Positions 32,368 to 41,032 of a stretch of 64,000 nucleotides of DNA are shown here, in pieces (the first letter of the stretch is position 1; the number at the start of each line of letters is the position of its first letter). The translations under genes and the position numbers were made by a program. The notes beneath the pieces are model-generated. The model saw only the letters and a list, made by a program, of their open reading frames with translations, was not told the origin of the DNA and did not search any database. This DNA comes from JAHIJO01 sp964486075 (GTDB taxonomy: Bacteria > Verrucomicrobiota > Kiritimatiellia > JAAZAB01), in NCBI GenBank assembly GCA_964486075.1, contig CAZALU010000001.1, positions 39,036-103,035 on the forward strand, in the 5' to 3' direction.

Positions 32368-33201
32368 TCATTTCGCCTGACTGCGGCCCTGGGCCATCCG
32401 TAGCTGGAAGAGGCTGTGCATGACCTGCAGAATTGATCTCCGCCGGCCGGCGGGTATGATTAGTTCGGGATCTTTCGCTAGCAGGGTGCGAGCCGAGTCT
32501 GTTGGATGTTCCGTATCGAAAAACCCTTCATAAACAAAGCCATAGGCGCCCATCTGTTGTTCCTCGTTCGGCAGGGGCAGGGGATCGGCTCCCGGCAGAA
32601 CCAGTAACCCCTGCCGGCGAGCGGTGCGCATCAGCGCCGGTTCAGGCCAACCCATGGGACGCAGAGACGAATCACCCAGCGCTGACACTCCCGTTTGACG
32701 ATCAGACACAAGTTCCTGCACCAAACGGCCGCGGGCGCCAAACCATTTCCCTGGCGCCCAGGGGATAATCGGACATCCCTTGGCGGCGACAACCCGTTCA
32801 ATGGACTCGCGCGCTGAAAGTCCGTCCGGAACGTGCTCGGTCATGGCCAGCCCCAGGACTTCCAGGTGTTCCCGGGTGCTGACCTGCCGGCCGGCAATCA
32901 GGTGGATCGGGCGGCTGCCACGGTGCAGGAGCGTAAGGCAAGCATCTTCGCGTGGCTCGATTATTTCCAGGCCGGCAGTGAGGGTATCTAGCGCGCCGTC
33001 CCGTAGTTGTTCGAAAAAATGGCAGTCCGCACGTTCCGCCAAGAATGCCAGGCGCACTGTGTCCTGGGGATCGCGCTCCCAGAAGGCGCGGGCGTTACGA
33101 TCCAGGTTGGCCAGCAGACAGTCGAAGGCATGGTCTATCTGGTACTCTGGGTAAATGTGCAGGTGCCCATCCCCCGAAATCCTGGCGGGTTGAGTGCTCA
33201 T
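32368..33201 (-). CDS. PHP-like predicted metal-dependent hydrolase
   Basis: 277-residue protein. An N-terminal DGHLHIYPEYQ resembles the first metal-binding strand of PHP/amidohydrolase proteins, and GLAMTEHVPDGLSARESIERV with PIIPWAPGKWFGARG recalls the middle of that barrel. A later VLPGADPLPLPNEEQQMGAYGF may cover another ligand region. I do not recognise a precise family, so the hydrolase call rests on these motifs. It lies 49 bp downstream of the radical SAM gene on the same strand and probably shares a transcript. The substrate is unknown. Confidence 0.6.
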   Translation of the reverse strand: MSTQPARISGDGHLHIYPEYQIDHAFDCLLANLDRNARAFWERDPQDTVRLAFLAERADCHFFEQLRDGALDTLTAGLEIIEPREDACLTLLHRGSRPIHLIAGRQVSTREHLEVLGLAMTEHVPDGLSARESIERVVAAKGCPIIPWAPGKWFGARGRLVQELVSDRQTGVSALGDSSLRPMGWPEPALMRTARRQGLLVLPGADPLPLPNEEQQMGAYGFVYEGFFDTEHPTDSARTLLAKDPELIIPAGRRRSILQVMHSLFQLRMAQGRSQAK

Positions 33202-33250
33202 GCTTGTTTTGTTCTTATTCTAATCTCCAATCGAAAATTGCAAATGCCCT

Positions 33251-34645
33251 TCACACTCCCATCGTTGCCCGGCGCAAAATATTTCTGAACGGCGCCAGCA
33301 GGCGCAGCAGGAACTCGCCGTGGCGTGAATAATACACCCGCAGGAACAAAGCCTTTTTGAAGTTGTTTTTGCGGTAGACGTTGAAAGCAAAGTTGCGGAA
33401 ACAGCGCAGGATCTCGCGTCGCGGGAATTGCGGCATATTCAGGATTGTGTCGGTCCTGCCCATGAAAGCTTGGTCCATGTGGCCGGGGTTCATAAAGCCT
33501 TCCTTGAGGCAGACCTCCGCCAGCTTTGTGCCCGGGTAAGGTTCGAAAATTCCGATGATGACGCTGTCGGGGTGGATGCGTGCGTTAAGTTCCACTGTTT
33601 CCCGGAAGATGGCCGGGGTCTCCATTGGAAAGCCCACGATGTTGAAGGACTTGGTTTTCAGTCCCGCCTTGCGACAGGCTTCGAAGGCCCGCACGATCTG
33701 CTCGTTAGTCGTGCTCCGGCCCAGCACTTCCCGTCGGAACTTTTCGCTCCCGTTTTCAATACCGATGCTGATCCTGCGACAGCCGGCTTCCTTCAAACGT
33801 CTGCACATATCGTCGTTCAGCGTTTCCGGGCGCGCGTTGATGTCGAACGGTAGGGATAACTCTTCCTTGTACCGGGCGCAAAATTCTTCGACAAAATCGC
33901 GCCGCGCCGTAAAGCAGTCGTCGTTGAAATATAGCGCCTTGACCCGGTAGCGGTGGCTGACCTCGCGAATTTCGTGTAGACAGCTTTCCACGCTGCGGAA
34001 CCGCACATAGCGTCCTTCCTGTTTCACCCGCAGGGCGTGGTTGCTGCAGAAGGTGCAGTTGTAGGGGCAGCCCCTGGAAAACATGAACAACGCGGTATCA
34101 AAGTCCGAGTTTACGATGGCCTGGTAATCGAATAGTTCACGGTCCACGAAAGGCAGATCGTCGAGGTTTTCGATAAACGGGCGGGTCGGGTTGCGGATAA
34201 GCGTCCCATCTTGCTTGCGGATCCACAGGTTGCGGATGGCATCCACCGACTTTCCGGCTTGCAGCGCCTCGACCAGTTCCAGCATGGGCTGCTCGCCCTC
34301 GCCGACGCAAACCGCGTTCAATCCCGGCAGATGTTCCAGACATTCGGGTGCCAGGGTGGCGTGCTGTCCGCCCAGCAGGCTGAAGGCGCGGAACGGCTGG
34401 AGGTCTGCCACGATCTGCCGCACGTACTGGAATTGGGGCGATACGGCCGAAAAGGCGATGATATCCGGCTGGAAATTCGCAATCTCCGCCTTGAGCGGCG
34501 CGGTGTCATAGCGTCCGTACATATAATGCAGACCGGTCTGGTGCCCGCTCCGTTTAAGCACGGCACTCAGGCTGCCGATCCCAAATTGGTAGCTCCGCGC
34601 GCCGCCGCGCACGTTGATGTCAGTGTAAACAAACAGGATTTTCAT
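33251..34645 (-). CDS. B12-binding-domain radical SAM protein
   Basis: 464 residues: an N-terminal cobalamin-binding Rossmann domain (about 1-130, with IIAFSAVSPQFQYV and LGGQHATLAPECLEHLPG), then a radical SAM core. The cluster motif CPYNCTFC in FSRGCPYNCTFCSNHALR supplies C-x3-C-x2-C near residue 192, followed by FNDDCFT and RRISIGIENGSE. The C-terminus (after about 400) is a basic helical tail. Members methylate unreactive carbons or remodel lipids and antibiotics. ATG 34645 is used; a TTG extension to 34657 has no better ribosome site. It sits between a cobalamin-type importer and a PHP-like gene, which suits a cobalamin-dependent enzyme. Confidence 0.9.
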   Translation of the reverse strand: MKILFVYTDINVRGGARSYQFGIGSLSAVLKRSGHQTGLHYMYGRYDTAPLKAEIANFQPDIIAFSAVSPQFQYVRQIVADLQPFRAFSLLGGQHATLAPECLEHLPGLNAVCVGEGEQPMLELVEALQAGKSVDAIRNLWIRKQDGTLIRNPTRPFIENLDDLPFVDRELFDYQAIVNSDFDTALFMFSRGCPYNCTFCSNHALRVKQEGRYVRFRSVESCLHEIREVSHRYRVKALYFNDDCFTARRDFVEEFCARYKEELSLPFDINARPETLNDDMCRRLKEAGCRRISIGIENGSEKFRREVLGRSTTNEQIVRAFEACRKAGLKTKSFNIVGFPMETPAIFRETVELNARIHPDSVIIGIFEPYPGTKLAEVCLKEGFMNPGHMDQAFMGRTDTILNMPQFPRREILRCFRNFAFNVYRKNNFKKALFLRVYYSRHGEFLLRLLAPFRNILRRATMGV

Positions 34646-34920
34646 TTGATGATTCAAGACCGTATAAATTCAAGTTCGAAATTCACTAGCATTCTGTCAT
34701 AAAAAATCCAGCGTGCAATCTCTTTATTGGCGCACTCCAAAAAGTCGCTCGCATAAATCCCATGCCTCACGCCTGCTGTCATGCTTGCGCTGATCCCTCG
34801 ATAACCAAAGCATTACGCGATAACCTGCTCGTGCTAGGTTTATTCGCGAAACTCCTATTTCCCATACTGGCGCTAAGGCGCATGTGCCCGGAGCGCCGCG
34901 CCCAACAGGTAGCGTGTTAT

Positions 34921-34968
34921 CGTAATGTGCGTTAAAACTGACGATCGTCAGTTTTAACGCACATTACG
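34921..34968. repeat. perfect 48-bp palindrome without spacer
   Basis: The arm at 34921-34944 (CGTAATGTGCGTTAAAACTG then ACGA) is exactly reverse-complementary to 34945-34968. It lies 70 bp downstream of the ABC ATPase stop, upstream of the radical SAM gene. No T-run follows. Its sequence is unrelated to the palindrome at 27706. Confidence 0.9.
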
Positions 34969-35037
34969 CCGTTCGGTCGAGGTGGCCTAAAATGGCGGGT
35001 GAAGGTAAAAATGAATCCGGCCGGCCAAGTGGCAGAT

Positions 35038-36297
35038 TCAGGCAAGACGGCTTAGAGTTTGGAACACTTCATCCACTTGGCGCCAGGTGGATGCGTGGGC
35101 TTGGATCAAATTCCGTATACGCTCGCCGGCTTCCCCGTTGGCGGTGTAATCGCGGTTTTCCAGATTGCGATCGTTGATCAATACGAGAATGTTACGCTGG
35201 CTCGCCTGCTCGGCCAGCTCCAAGTTGATCAGATTGCCGGGACCAAAAGGCAGCTCGCACACAATGACGGCTTTCGCGTCCGCCACCAGTTGCTGGGCGT
35301 GGTTCAAAGCGTCGGGCCCGACCGGGGAAAAAGGCTTTTCCAGCGCTAGATCCATTCCCAGGATTGCGGCGGTTTGGGCGTCCGAATCCAGTTGATTCAA
35401 TACCCCGCAACTGACGCGGTAGCCGCACAGCGCCAGCCGCCGTAGGAGTTCGCCGCCGCTGCCGCCGCCGGCAATAACATGGACCCTGGCGGCGATCGCC
35501 GACTGGGGCGGTGTTAAGCGCCGTGCGGGCACCACGAACAGCGCTCCGGAAAGAACGTCCTCCCGGATACGCAAGTCGCAGTGGTATACCTCGCGCAAAA
35601 TATTTTCCTTGAGCACGGCGCCGGGCACGCCATCGGCGAGCACGCGCCCGTGATCCATCAGGATCAGCCGCCGGCAAAATTCAGCCGCCAGGTTCAGATC
35701 GTGGCTGGTCATCAACACCGTGACGCCCTGCTCGCGGTTCAGGCGTTCGATGATCTGCATGATTTCCAGCGAATGATTCAGATCCAGGTGCGTGGTGGGT
35801 TCGTCCATGACGATGATGCGCGGTTCCTGGGCCAGGGCCATGGCAATCACCGCCCGCTGTTTTTCACCTCCGCTGAGCGCGTCAAGCGGACGGTTCCGCA
35901 GGTCGCTGAGGTCGGTGTACAGTAGGGCGCGTTCTACGATCTGAATGTCGGCGGGGGTAGGCTGCTGCCAGGATTTTAACAAGGTGTTGCGCCCCATCAT
36001 CACCAATTCCGCAACGGTATATGCCATGGGTGTATTAAATTCTTGGGGCACCACTGCGATCAGCCGGGCGCGTTCGGCGGCTTTCAGGCGGGTTAAATCG
36101 GCGCCATACAGACGGATGACGCCATCCGAGGGTTTCAATAAGCCGGTGAGAGCGCGCAGCAGGGTGGACTTGCCGGCGCCGTTGGGGCCGAGCAGGGCCA
36201 CCATCTCGCCCTCGACGACTTTGAGCGACAGGTTCTCAATCACCAGGTTCCGGTCATAGCCGGCCGAAACCTTTTCCAACTCAAAGGCCAGTTTCAT
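35038..36297 (-). CDS. cobalamin/iron-chelate ABC transporter ATPase with extra C-terminal domain
   Basis: 419 residues. Residues 1-255 form a FecE/BtuD-type ABC ATPase: GPNGAGKSTLLRAL (Walker A, near residue 38), PMAYTVAELVMMGR, LSGGEKQRAVIAMALAQ (signature) and IIVMDEPTTHLDL (Walker B). Residues about 260-419 form an added Rossmann-like domain (VHVIAGGGSGGELLRRL, CGVLNQLDSDAQTA, VIVCELPFGPGNLINLE). The addition is seen in some anaerobe importers and its role is unknown to me; it may regulate the ATPase or bind a ligand. ATG 36297 is chosen; an upstream frame to 36366 covers a hairpin repeat. The permease gene is 122 bp upstream. Confidence 0.88.
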   Translation of the reverse strand: MKLAFELEKVSAGYDRNLVIENLSLKVVEGEMVALLGPNGAGKSTLLRALTGLLKPSDGVIRLYGADLTRLKAAERARLIAVVPQEFNTPMAYTVAELVMMGRNTLLKSWQQPTPADIQIVERALLYTDLSDLRNRPLDALSGGEKQRAVIAMALAQEPRIIVMDEPTTHLDLNHSLEIMQIIERLNREQGVTVLMTSHDLNLAAEFCRRLILMDHGRVLADGVPGAVLKENILREVYHCDLRIREDVLSGALFVVPARRLTPPQSAIAARVHVIAGGGSGGELLRRLALCGYRVSCGVLNQLDSDAQTAAILGMDLALEKPFSPVGPDALNHAQQLVADAKAVIVCELPFGPGNLINLELAEQASQRNILVLINDRNLENRDYTANGEAGERIRNLIQAHASTWRQVDEVFQTLSRLA

Positions 36298-36419
36298 GTA
36301 TATCAGTTTCGATCTTTGTAGCCGCGACCGGTGGCCGCGGTCTTGCATTATAAAGACCGACATCATCGATGTCGGCTACAGTAACAGTTGCTTCCCGATC
36401 CGGCTTACGAACTTTCGTT

Positions 36420-37391
36420 TCATTCCAGCCACCCATGCTGCCGGCGCTTACGAAGTAAAATCAGGAAAAAAGGCCCGCCGATCAGGGCGGTGATCACGCC
36501 CACCGGTATTTCGATCGGGGCAATCACGGTCCTGGCCAGCGCATCGCACAGGGCCAGGAACCAGCCACCGGCGAGAGCGGACGCGGGAACCAGGCGCCGG
36601 TGATCGGGTCCCACCAGGCTGCGCATGAGATGCGGGACAATCAGGCCTACAAATCCAATCAAGCCCGCCAGTCCCACGGCGGCGGCTGTGGTCAGCGTGG
36701 CCAAGGCCAGTCCCAGCGTGATGGCGACGCCGGTGCGAATGCCGAGGTGATGGGCCATCTCATGACCCAGGGTCAGCGCGTTAAGGTCGCGGGCCAGCCC
36801 CCAGATGCCCAGAATGCCCAGGGCAATCAGCCCGGAACTGATGCAGAGCAAAGGGGTCGAAACCACCTGGAGATTGCCGAGCATCCACCACATGATGCTG
36901 TGGAGCCCTTCCGTCGGCGCCAGGGAAATAATCAGCATCAACACGCTGGAGCACATCGCACTGACGATCACGCCGCTGAGGAGCAGGCCATAGAGCGAGG
37001 GTGCTCCGCTGTTGCGCGCCAAAAGGACCACTACGCCCAGTGTGAGGAGCGCGGCCAGAAAGGCGCCGGCCGGCAGGAGGCCGGTGACAGAGGCAAGCCC
37101 GGCCACTATGATCAGGGCGGCGCCCAGGCCGGCGCCGCTGCTTACCCCCAACACATACGGATCGGCCAGTGGGTTGCGCAAGAGCGCCTGCAGGACGACC
37201 CCGGAACAGGACAGTCCGGCCCCAATCATAAATCCGGCGGCCACGCGATGGACGCGAAGCAGGAAAATGGCCTGGCCGGTCGCGGTATGCCAGTCGAGAG
37301 CGCTGATACCCGCCGCTCCCGCCAGCACACAGGCTCCCAGGACGAGGGGCGTCAACAGAAGCAAGAGCCAAACTAGAAGGGATTTTGTCAT
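36420..37391 (-). CDS. FecCD/BtuC family ABC transporter permease
   Basis: 323-residue inner-membrane permease with about ten helices. Seen: LRVHRVAAGFMIGAGLSCSGVVLQALLRNPLADPYVLGVSSGAGLGA in the form typical of the FecCD family (RNPLADPYVLGVSSG), WWMLGNLQVV, and the C-terminal GLIGFVGLIVPHLMRSLVGPDHR. This family carries cobalamin, haem or ferric siderophores. Downstream is its ATPase; upstream, after the RAYT and tandem array, is the binding protein. Its neighbour, a B12-binding radical SAM gene, and QueG make cobalamin a reasonable guess. Confidence 0.93.
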   Translation of the reverse strand: MTKSLLVWLLLLLTPLVLGACVLAGAAGISALDWHTATGQAIFLLRVHRVAAGFMIGAGLSCSGVVLQALLRNPLADPYVLGVSSGAGLGAALIIVAGLASVTGLLPAGAFLAALLTLGVVVLLARNSGAPSLYGLLLSGVIVSAMCSSVLMLIISLAPTEGLHSIMWWMLGNLQVVSTPLLCISSGLIALGILGIWGLARDLNALTLGHEMAHHLGIRTGVAITLGLALATLTTAAAVGLAGLIGFVGLIVPHLMRSLVGPDHRRLVPASALAGGWFLALCDALARTVIAPIEIPVGVITALIGGPFFLILLRKRRQHGWLE

Positions 37392-37650
37392 TGAGATGCC
37401 ATGATCTGTAGTGCAAGCCCGGGGCGGTTTATCAATAACTGGAAGCGTATAATATATTTTTTCATGATTTATACAATCTTAACATCAGGCCTGTCCTTCT
37501 GTGCTTCCAAAGTCAGCCTGAAGGATGATAGGCTCATGGCTAGGAATTTTCCTGTCGCATCAAATGCGCCTCGGGCAAGGGGAGGAGGCAAGGCAATGCA
37601 AAGGGGGCTAAAAAGTAGAAGTGCTTGCGATAGCGCAATCTTTGTTCCCG

Positions 37651-38000
37651 GCGGGGCAAGCCCGCCGGGGAACGGATCGGATCCGGCCAGCCCGCCGGGA
37701 GACTCACGTCCGGCCAGTCCGCCGGGGAACGGATCGGATCCGGCCAGCCCGCCGGGGGACTCACGTCCGGCCAGTCCGCCGGGGAACGGATCGGATCCGG
37801 CCAGCCCGCCGGGGGACTCACGNNNNNNNNNNNNNNNNNNNNNNNNNNNNNNNNNNNNNNNNNNNNNNNNNNNNNNNNNNNNNNNNNNNNNNNNNNNNNN
37901 NNNNNNNNNNNNNNNNNNNNNNCGGCCAGTCCGCCGGGGAACGGATCGGATCCGGCCAGCCCGCCGGGGGACTCACGCCCGGCAAGCCCGCTGGGGTACG
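37651..38000. repeat. 57-bp tandem repeat array with assembly gap
   Basis: Contiguous near-identical copies of a 57-bp unit: at least three on the left and one or more on the right, separated by 100 N. Each unit holds two CCGCCGGGG-type blocks, GAACGGATCGGATCCGGCC and GACTCACG. The unit is a multiple of three, so it leaves frames open (19-residue repeats rich in S, P and G), but nothing else supports coding. Hairpins CCCGGCGGG-GCAA-GCCCGCCGGG at the left and CCGGCCGG-CTTGT-CCGGCCGG at the right border it. Confidence 0.85.
37823..37922. other. assembly gap (100 N)
   Basis: Exactly 100 N within the tandem array. This is the conventional size for a gap of unknown length, so the number of repeat units cannot be known. 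Confidence 0.97.
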
Positions 38001-38164
38001 CGCCCGGCCGGCTTGTCCGGCCGGAGCGATACACTGGTCAAAACGATCATCCAGCTTTCGCCCTCCGCTACGATTGGACCGGCTGGCCGACCCGGGGATC
38101 GAAACTCCCGCCGCAGACCAACGCTCTTGCTCGCACGATTGCTCCGCTTTGGGAACAGGACGGC

Positions 38165-38818
38165 TTGTGTCTGCTCGCATCTCATGCCACAGCGGAGAAG
38201 GTCCAACTTCTTTTCAACGTTACGCCGCAAGTCAGCCCGGTATTTTTCTGCATGCGGATCAAAGGGCGCCTGCAACATGCGCTCCGCAAGGCGGGCAAAC
38301 CTGTCAAATTCAGCCGCAAGGTGGCGTTCCGCAGTCTTGGCGAGAATACCGACAATGTAGTCGGACACTACATCCGCGGGCAGGTCGGCAAGGGCGACTT
38401 TGCTGATCCGCGTTTTCAAGAACTCATGCGGCGCTTCACCGTGGTGGGCGACGCTGTCATTCTGACTGAGCCGTCGGAATCCAACAGCGGGCAGTACTGG
38501 TATAATTTGCATCTGGTTTTGGTAGTTGCGGACCGGTTTCGTATCACGAATCCGGAGCGGCTGGGCCAATTGCGCGATGCGGCTTTCCGGATTGCGTTGG
38601 AAGCCGGCCAGCGGATCGGCGCGTTGTCCGTGATGCCGGATCATGTTCACCTGGCATTGCGCGGGAATATCGAGCGTTCGCCGGCGGAAATAGCGCTGGC
38701 GTTTCAGAACGGGCTGGCCCGGGCCGTCGGGTGTCGCGTGTGGCAGGCCGGATATTATGCGGGGACGTTCAGCGAATATGACCTGGATGTGATCCGGCGG
38801 ATTGTCAAAGGATCATGA
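38165..38818 (+). CDS. RAYT-like (Y1/HUH) transposase, start uncertain
   Basis: REP-associated tyrosine transposase-like protein. The Y1/HUH signature VMPDHVHLALRGN supplies H-x-H, followed by SPAEIALAFQNGLAR and a Y in QAGYYAGTFSEYDL. The visible protein is 217 residues from the TTG at 38165. The same frame stays open upstream, and conserved-looking residues continue to about 38042 (FALRYDWTGWPTRGSKLPPQ), yet no ATG or GTG is present before the frame merges into the tandem array. Either the start was lost or the gene begins inside the array. HUH-type enzymes of this kind mobilise REP hairpins. It separates the binding-protein gene from the permease of an ABC importer. Confidence 0.82.
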   Translation: MCLLASHATAEKVQLLFNVTPQVSPVFFCMRIKGRLQHALRKAGKPVKFSRKVAFRSLGENTDNVVGHYIRGQVGKGDFADPRFQELMRRFTVVGDAVILTEPSESNSGQYWYNLHLVLVVADRFRITNPERLGQLRDAAFRIALEAGQRIGALSVMPDHVHLALRGNIERSPAEIALAFQNGLARAVGCRVWQAGYYAGTFSEYDLDVIRRIVKGS

Positions 38819-38819
38819 T

Positions 38820-38876
38820 CTCCTGCCGGGCAAGTCGGCAGTGGGATAAGCCGACAAGGGGGCAAACCGGCAGGAG
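38820..38876. repeat. REP-like hairpin beside the RAYT gene
   Basis: Arms CTCCTGCCGG (38820-38829) and CCGGCAGGAG (38867-38876) enclose a second stem GTCGGC..GCCGAC. It follows directly on the transposase stop, mirroring the CCGGCCGG and CCCGGCGGG hairpins on the other side, as in REP/RAYT arrangements. Confidence 0.7.
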
Positions 38877-38885
38877 GATGGATGA

Positions 38886-39797
38886 CTACTCGATGCACCG
38901 GCGCAAGTCTTCGATTCCTTCCAGAATCCGTGGGCCGGGACGCATGATGGCGCTGTTGTTCAGGTTGCCGTAGACGCGGTGATTTTTTACGGCTGCGACA
39001 TTCCTCCAACCGGTCCGCGACGCAACTCTTTGCCAGTCAGCGGTCATTTGCTGATCGCTGGCCTGCGAGCCTTTGGCTCTTGTCATATAGAGGCAAATGA
39101 TCACGTCCGGGTTCCTGGTGATGACCCATTCAGCGGAGACGGTGAAATAGCTCCTGTCCGCGATTTCGTCGCCCAGATTTCGTCCGCCGGCCAAGCTGAC
39201 GAGCTCCGAAAGGAACGACTGCTTGCCGACGGTTGTCAACGGCTCGTCCCAGATTTCGATGAACACCGATGGCGCCGGATGGTCCGATGTCCGGCGACGC
39301 GCCTCGGCACGCAATTCGGCGATGCGAGTCTGAATCAATTGGGCCAGGTCGCGGGCGCTGTCGTTCTGTTGGGTCAGCCGGCCAACCTGTAAAATGGCCC
39401 GGGGAATATCGTCCACGGTTGCACAGGCGATGCGCCGGCGAGTCAGCCCGGTTTGGTCAATGGCGTCGCCGAGGGCGGCATCGGCCAGGTCAACATCCAG
39501 CACTAGCGTCGGCCGGATTTTCAGGAGCAGGTCCAAGGCGGGCGCGCCGAAGCCGCCGACGATTGGTACGGCGGCGATCTTGGCTGGCGGGTAGTCACAG
39601 GCTGAGGTGCGGCCGACGAGTTGGGTGGCGGCGCCGACCTCGCAGATGATTTCGGTCAGGCTTGGCGCCAGGGAGACCACGCGGGGCGCATTGGCGTCAG
39701 GCATTGTTTCCCGCGAACCGGAGCAGCCCGGCAGTAGCATAATTCCGAGCAAGACCAAGCTGCATCCGGCCGGAAAATTTAACCGCAAAGATTGCAT
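38886..39797 (-). CDS. BtuF/FecB-like periplasmic substrate-binding lipoprotein
   Basis: About 303 residues. An N-terminal lipoprotein signal ends in the lipobox LLPGC with the LNFPAGCSLVLLGIML core before it. The mature part has the TroA/BtuF fold: RVVSLAPSLTEIICEVGA, VGRTSACDYPPA, VPIVGGFGAP, and the late WRNVAAVKNHRVYG. A long helix links the two lobes. I prefer ATG 39797 (MQSLRLNF); ATG 39821 and 39857 are in frame but add a non-signal-like head. It should deliver its ligand to the FecCD-type permease that lies 1.5 kb further along the same strand, now separated by the RAYT insertion. The ligand is probably cobalamin or a ferric chelate. Confidence 0.88.
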   Translation of the reverse strand: MQSLRLNFPAGCSLVLLGIMLLPGCSGSRETMPDANAPRVVSLAPSLTEIICEVGAATQLVGRTSACDYPPAKIAAVPIVGGFGAPALDLLLKIRPTLVLDVDLADAALGDAIDQTGLTRRRIACATVDDIPRAILQVGRLTQQNDSARDLAQLIQTRIAELRAEARRRTSDHPAPSVFIEIWDEPLTTVGKQSFLSELVSLAGGRNLGDEIADRSYFTVSAEWVITRNPDVIICLYMTRAKGSQASDQQMTADWQRVASRTGWRNVAAVKNHRVYGNLNNSAIMRPGPRILEGIEDLRRCIE

Positions 39798-39966
39798 GCA
39801 AAGCAGGGTCAGAATATTCATTTTATCAGCGAAGGAATTGCCGAAGGATAAATCCATGTATTATGGTTTTAATTTTCACACAGGCCAAACGAGGATACTA
39901 ATCGAAGATCGGGAGGTCAAATAGAAACTGGTTATTGCAATCTGCTCAAATAACACAAAATAGTTG

Positions 39967-39996
39967 TTGATGTTTAGACCGACGCGGTACTATATT
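39967..39996 (+). promoter_or_regulatory. putative promoter of the prepilin gene
   Basis: TTGATG (39967-39972), 18 bp, then TATATT (39991-39996), 51 bp upstream of the ATG at 40048. The match to consensus is moderate. Confidence 0.35.
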
Positions 39997-40047
39997 ATCA
40001 ACAGGCATAGGAACCAAATCGGCTGCTGTAAATTAGGAGGAAGCATT

Positions 40048-40701
40048 ATGATTCACTCAACATGGCGATCGAAGCTCAAGGGCAGTTTTACCTTGATTGA
40101 ATTGCTGGTGGTGATCGCGATCATTGCCCTGCTGGCTGGCTTGCTTCTGCCGAACTTGGCCGCCGTCCGGGAACGCGCCCGGCGCGTGAACTGCCTTTCG
40201 AACTTGAACGGAATCTGGAAAAGCATTTCGGCCTGGGGCCTTGATCCGGCTTATTCGTTTAGGCCCAATTTTCCAAACACAAACATTGTGGGGATTAATG
40301 GTGAGTTGACCGCCGTGGGCGGCATCACCCCTGAGATTTTTATATGTCCGACGGCGGCGGGCGAGTACAACACTAAGCCGGCCACGGTTCTTTCTAACAT
40401 TACCTGGTCCAACAGCAGTTACTGTTATTTTATCGGACGGCGTGATTCGGACGGCGACAAAGTCATTCTTGCCGATCAGAACGGCACAAATACTATACCG
40501 TCTACCAATCACTTGGGTTGGGGCGGCAATCATAGAGGCAAAGGCGGGGCGAGGATGGGCGGCAATATCGTCAAGGTTGCCGGCTCGGGCTCATGGGTGA
40601 GCACGACGAACGATCCGGGACTGTCCGCAGTTTGCATTACCAATGCCAGCATAGCCGTGGCGTTCGAAACCCAGGGCGTGACATCGGTTGTGTTTTATTA
40701 G
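40048..40701 (+). CDS. type II/IV prepilin-like protein
   Basis: 217 residues. Near residue 12 a prepilin cleavage site GSFTLIELLVVIAIIALLAGL has the conserved E at position 5 and a long hydrophobic helix; then come LLPNLAAVRERARRVNCLSNL, the form common in PVC-group pseudopilins, and a C-terminal NHLGWGGNHRGKGG, akin to the H-x-DG type ending. AGGAGG lies 7 nt before the ATG. It is exported and cleaved by a prepilin peptidase such as the one at 28010-28840. No pilus ATPase or secretin lies near. Orphan genes of this type are numerous in these phyla and may form surface or adhesive structures. Confidence 0.9.
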   Translation: MIHSTWRSKLKGSFTLIELLVVIAIIALLAGLLLPNLAAVRERARRVNCLSNLNGIWKSISAWGLDPAYSFRPNFPNTNIVGINGELTAVGGITPEIFICPTAAGEYNTKPATVLSNITWSNSSYCYFIGRRDSDGDKVILADQNGTNTIPSTNHLGWGGNHRGKGGARMGGNIVKVAGSGSWVSTTNDPGLSAVCITNASIAVAFETQGVTSVVFY

Positions 40702-40957
40702 ACGCTAGGCTGAATGCTCACGCATTTTCGATAGGCCGCCTGTTCAGCCAAAACCAGGGGGGATGTACGGAAATGGACCAGGATGCTGGCGATGCAGAGA
40801 AAATGACTACCGGCACTTCGCTCTGTTGGGATGTGTTGTGGGCGGTCTCATGAAACAGTGACAGGCCTGCCCGCAATGCTTAGCCGACACAGGCGGGGAG
40901 CCCCTGTGGTTACATCAATTACCACCCATCCCATATTACATTTATTATTTTTTGATC

Positions 40958-40986
40958 TTGACAGGTCAAGTCCTTCTGGTAATACT
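40958..40986 (+). promoter_or_regulatory. putative promoter of ppdK
   Basis: TTGACA (40958-40963), 17 bp, then AATACT (40981-40986), 46 bp before the ATG at 41033. The -35 is perfect; the -10 matches in four of six. Confidence 0.45.
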
Positions 40987-41032
40987 TCACACTTTTGCCA
41001 GATGCAACATCCATACCAATAGGAGCTAAATA

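Noticed and set aside
36600..37376. A 258-codon plus-strand frame opposite the permease gene
   Set aside because: Its composition (H, Q, G, D-rich, no hydrophobic core) is that of a shadow; the permease is certain.
37651..38000. Repeats resembling a CRISPR array
   Set aside because: The 57-bp units are contiguous with no unique spacers, and no cas genes are near.
40774..40854. 26-codon frame between the prepilin and ppdK
   Set aside because: Too short and with no conserved or compositional support.
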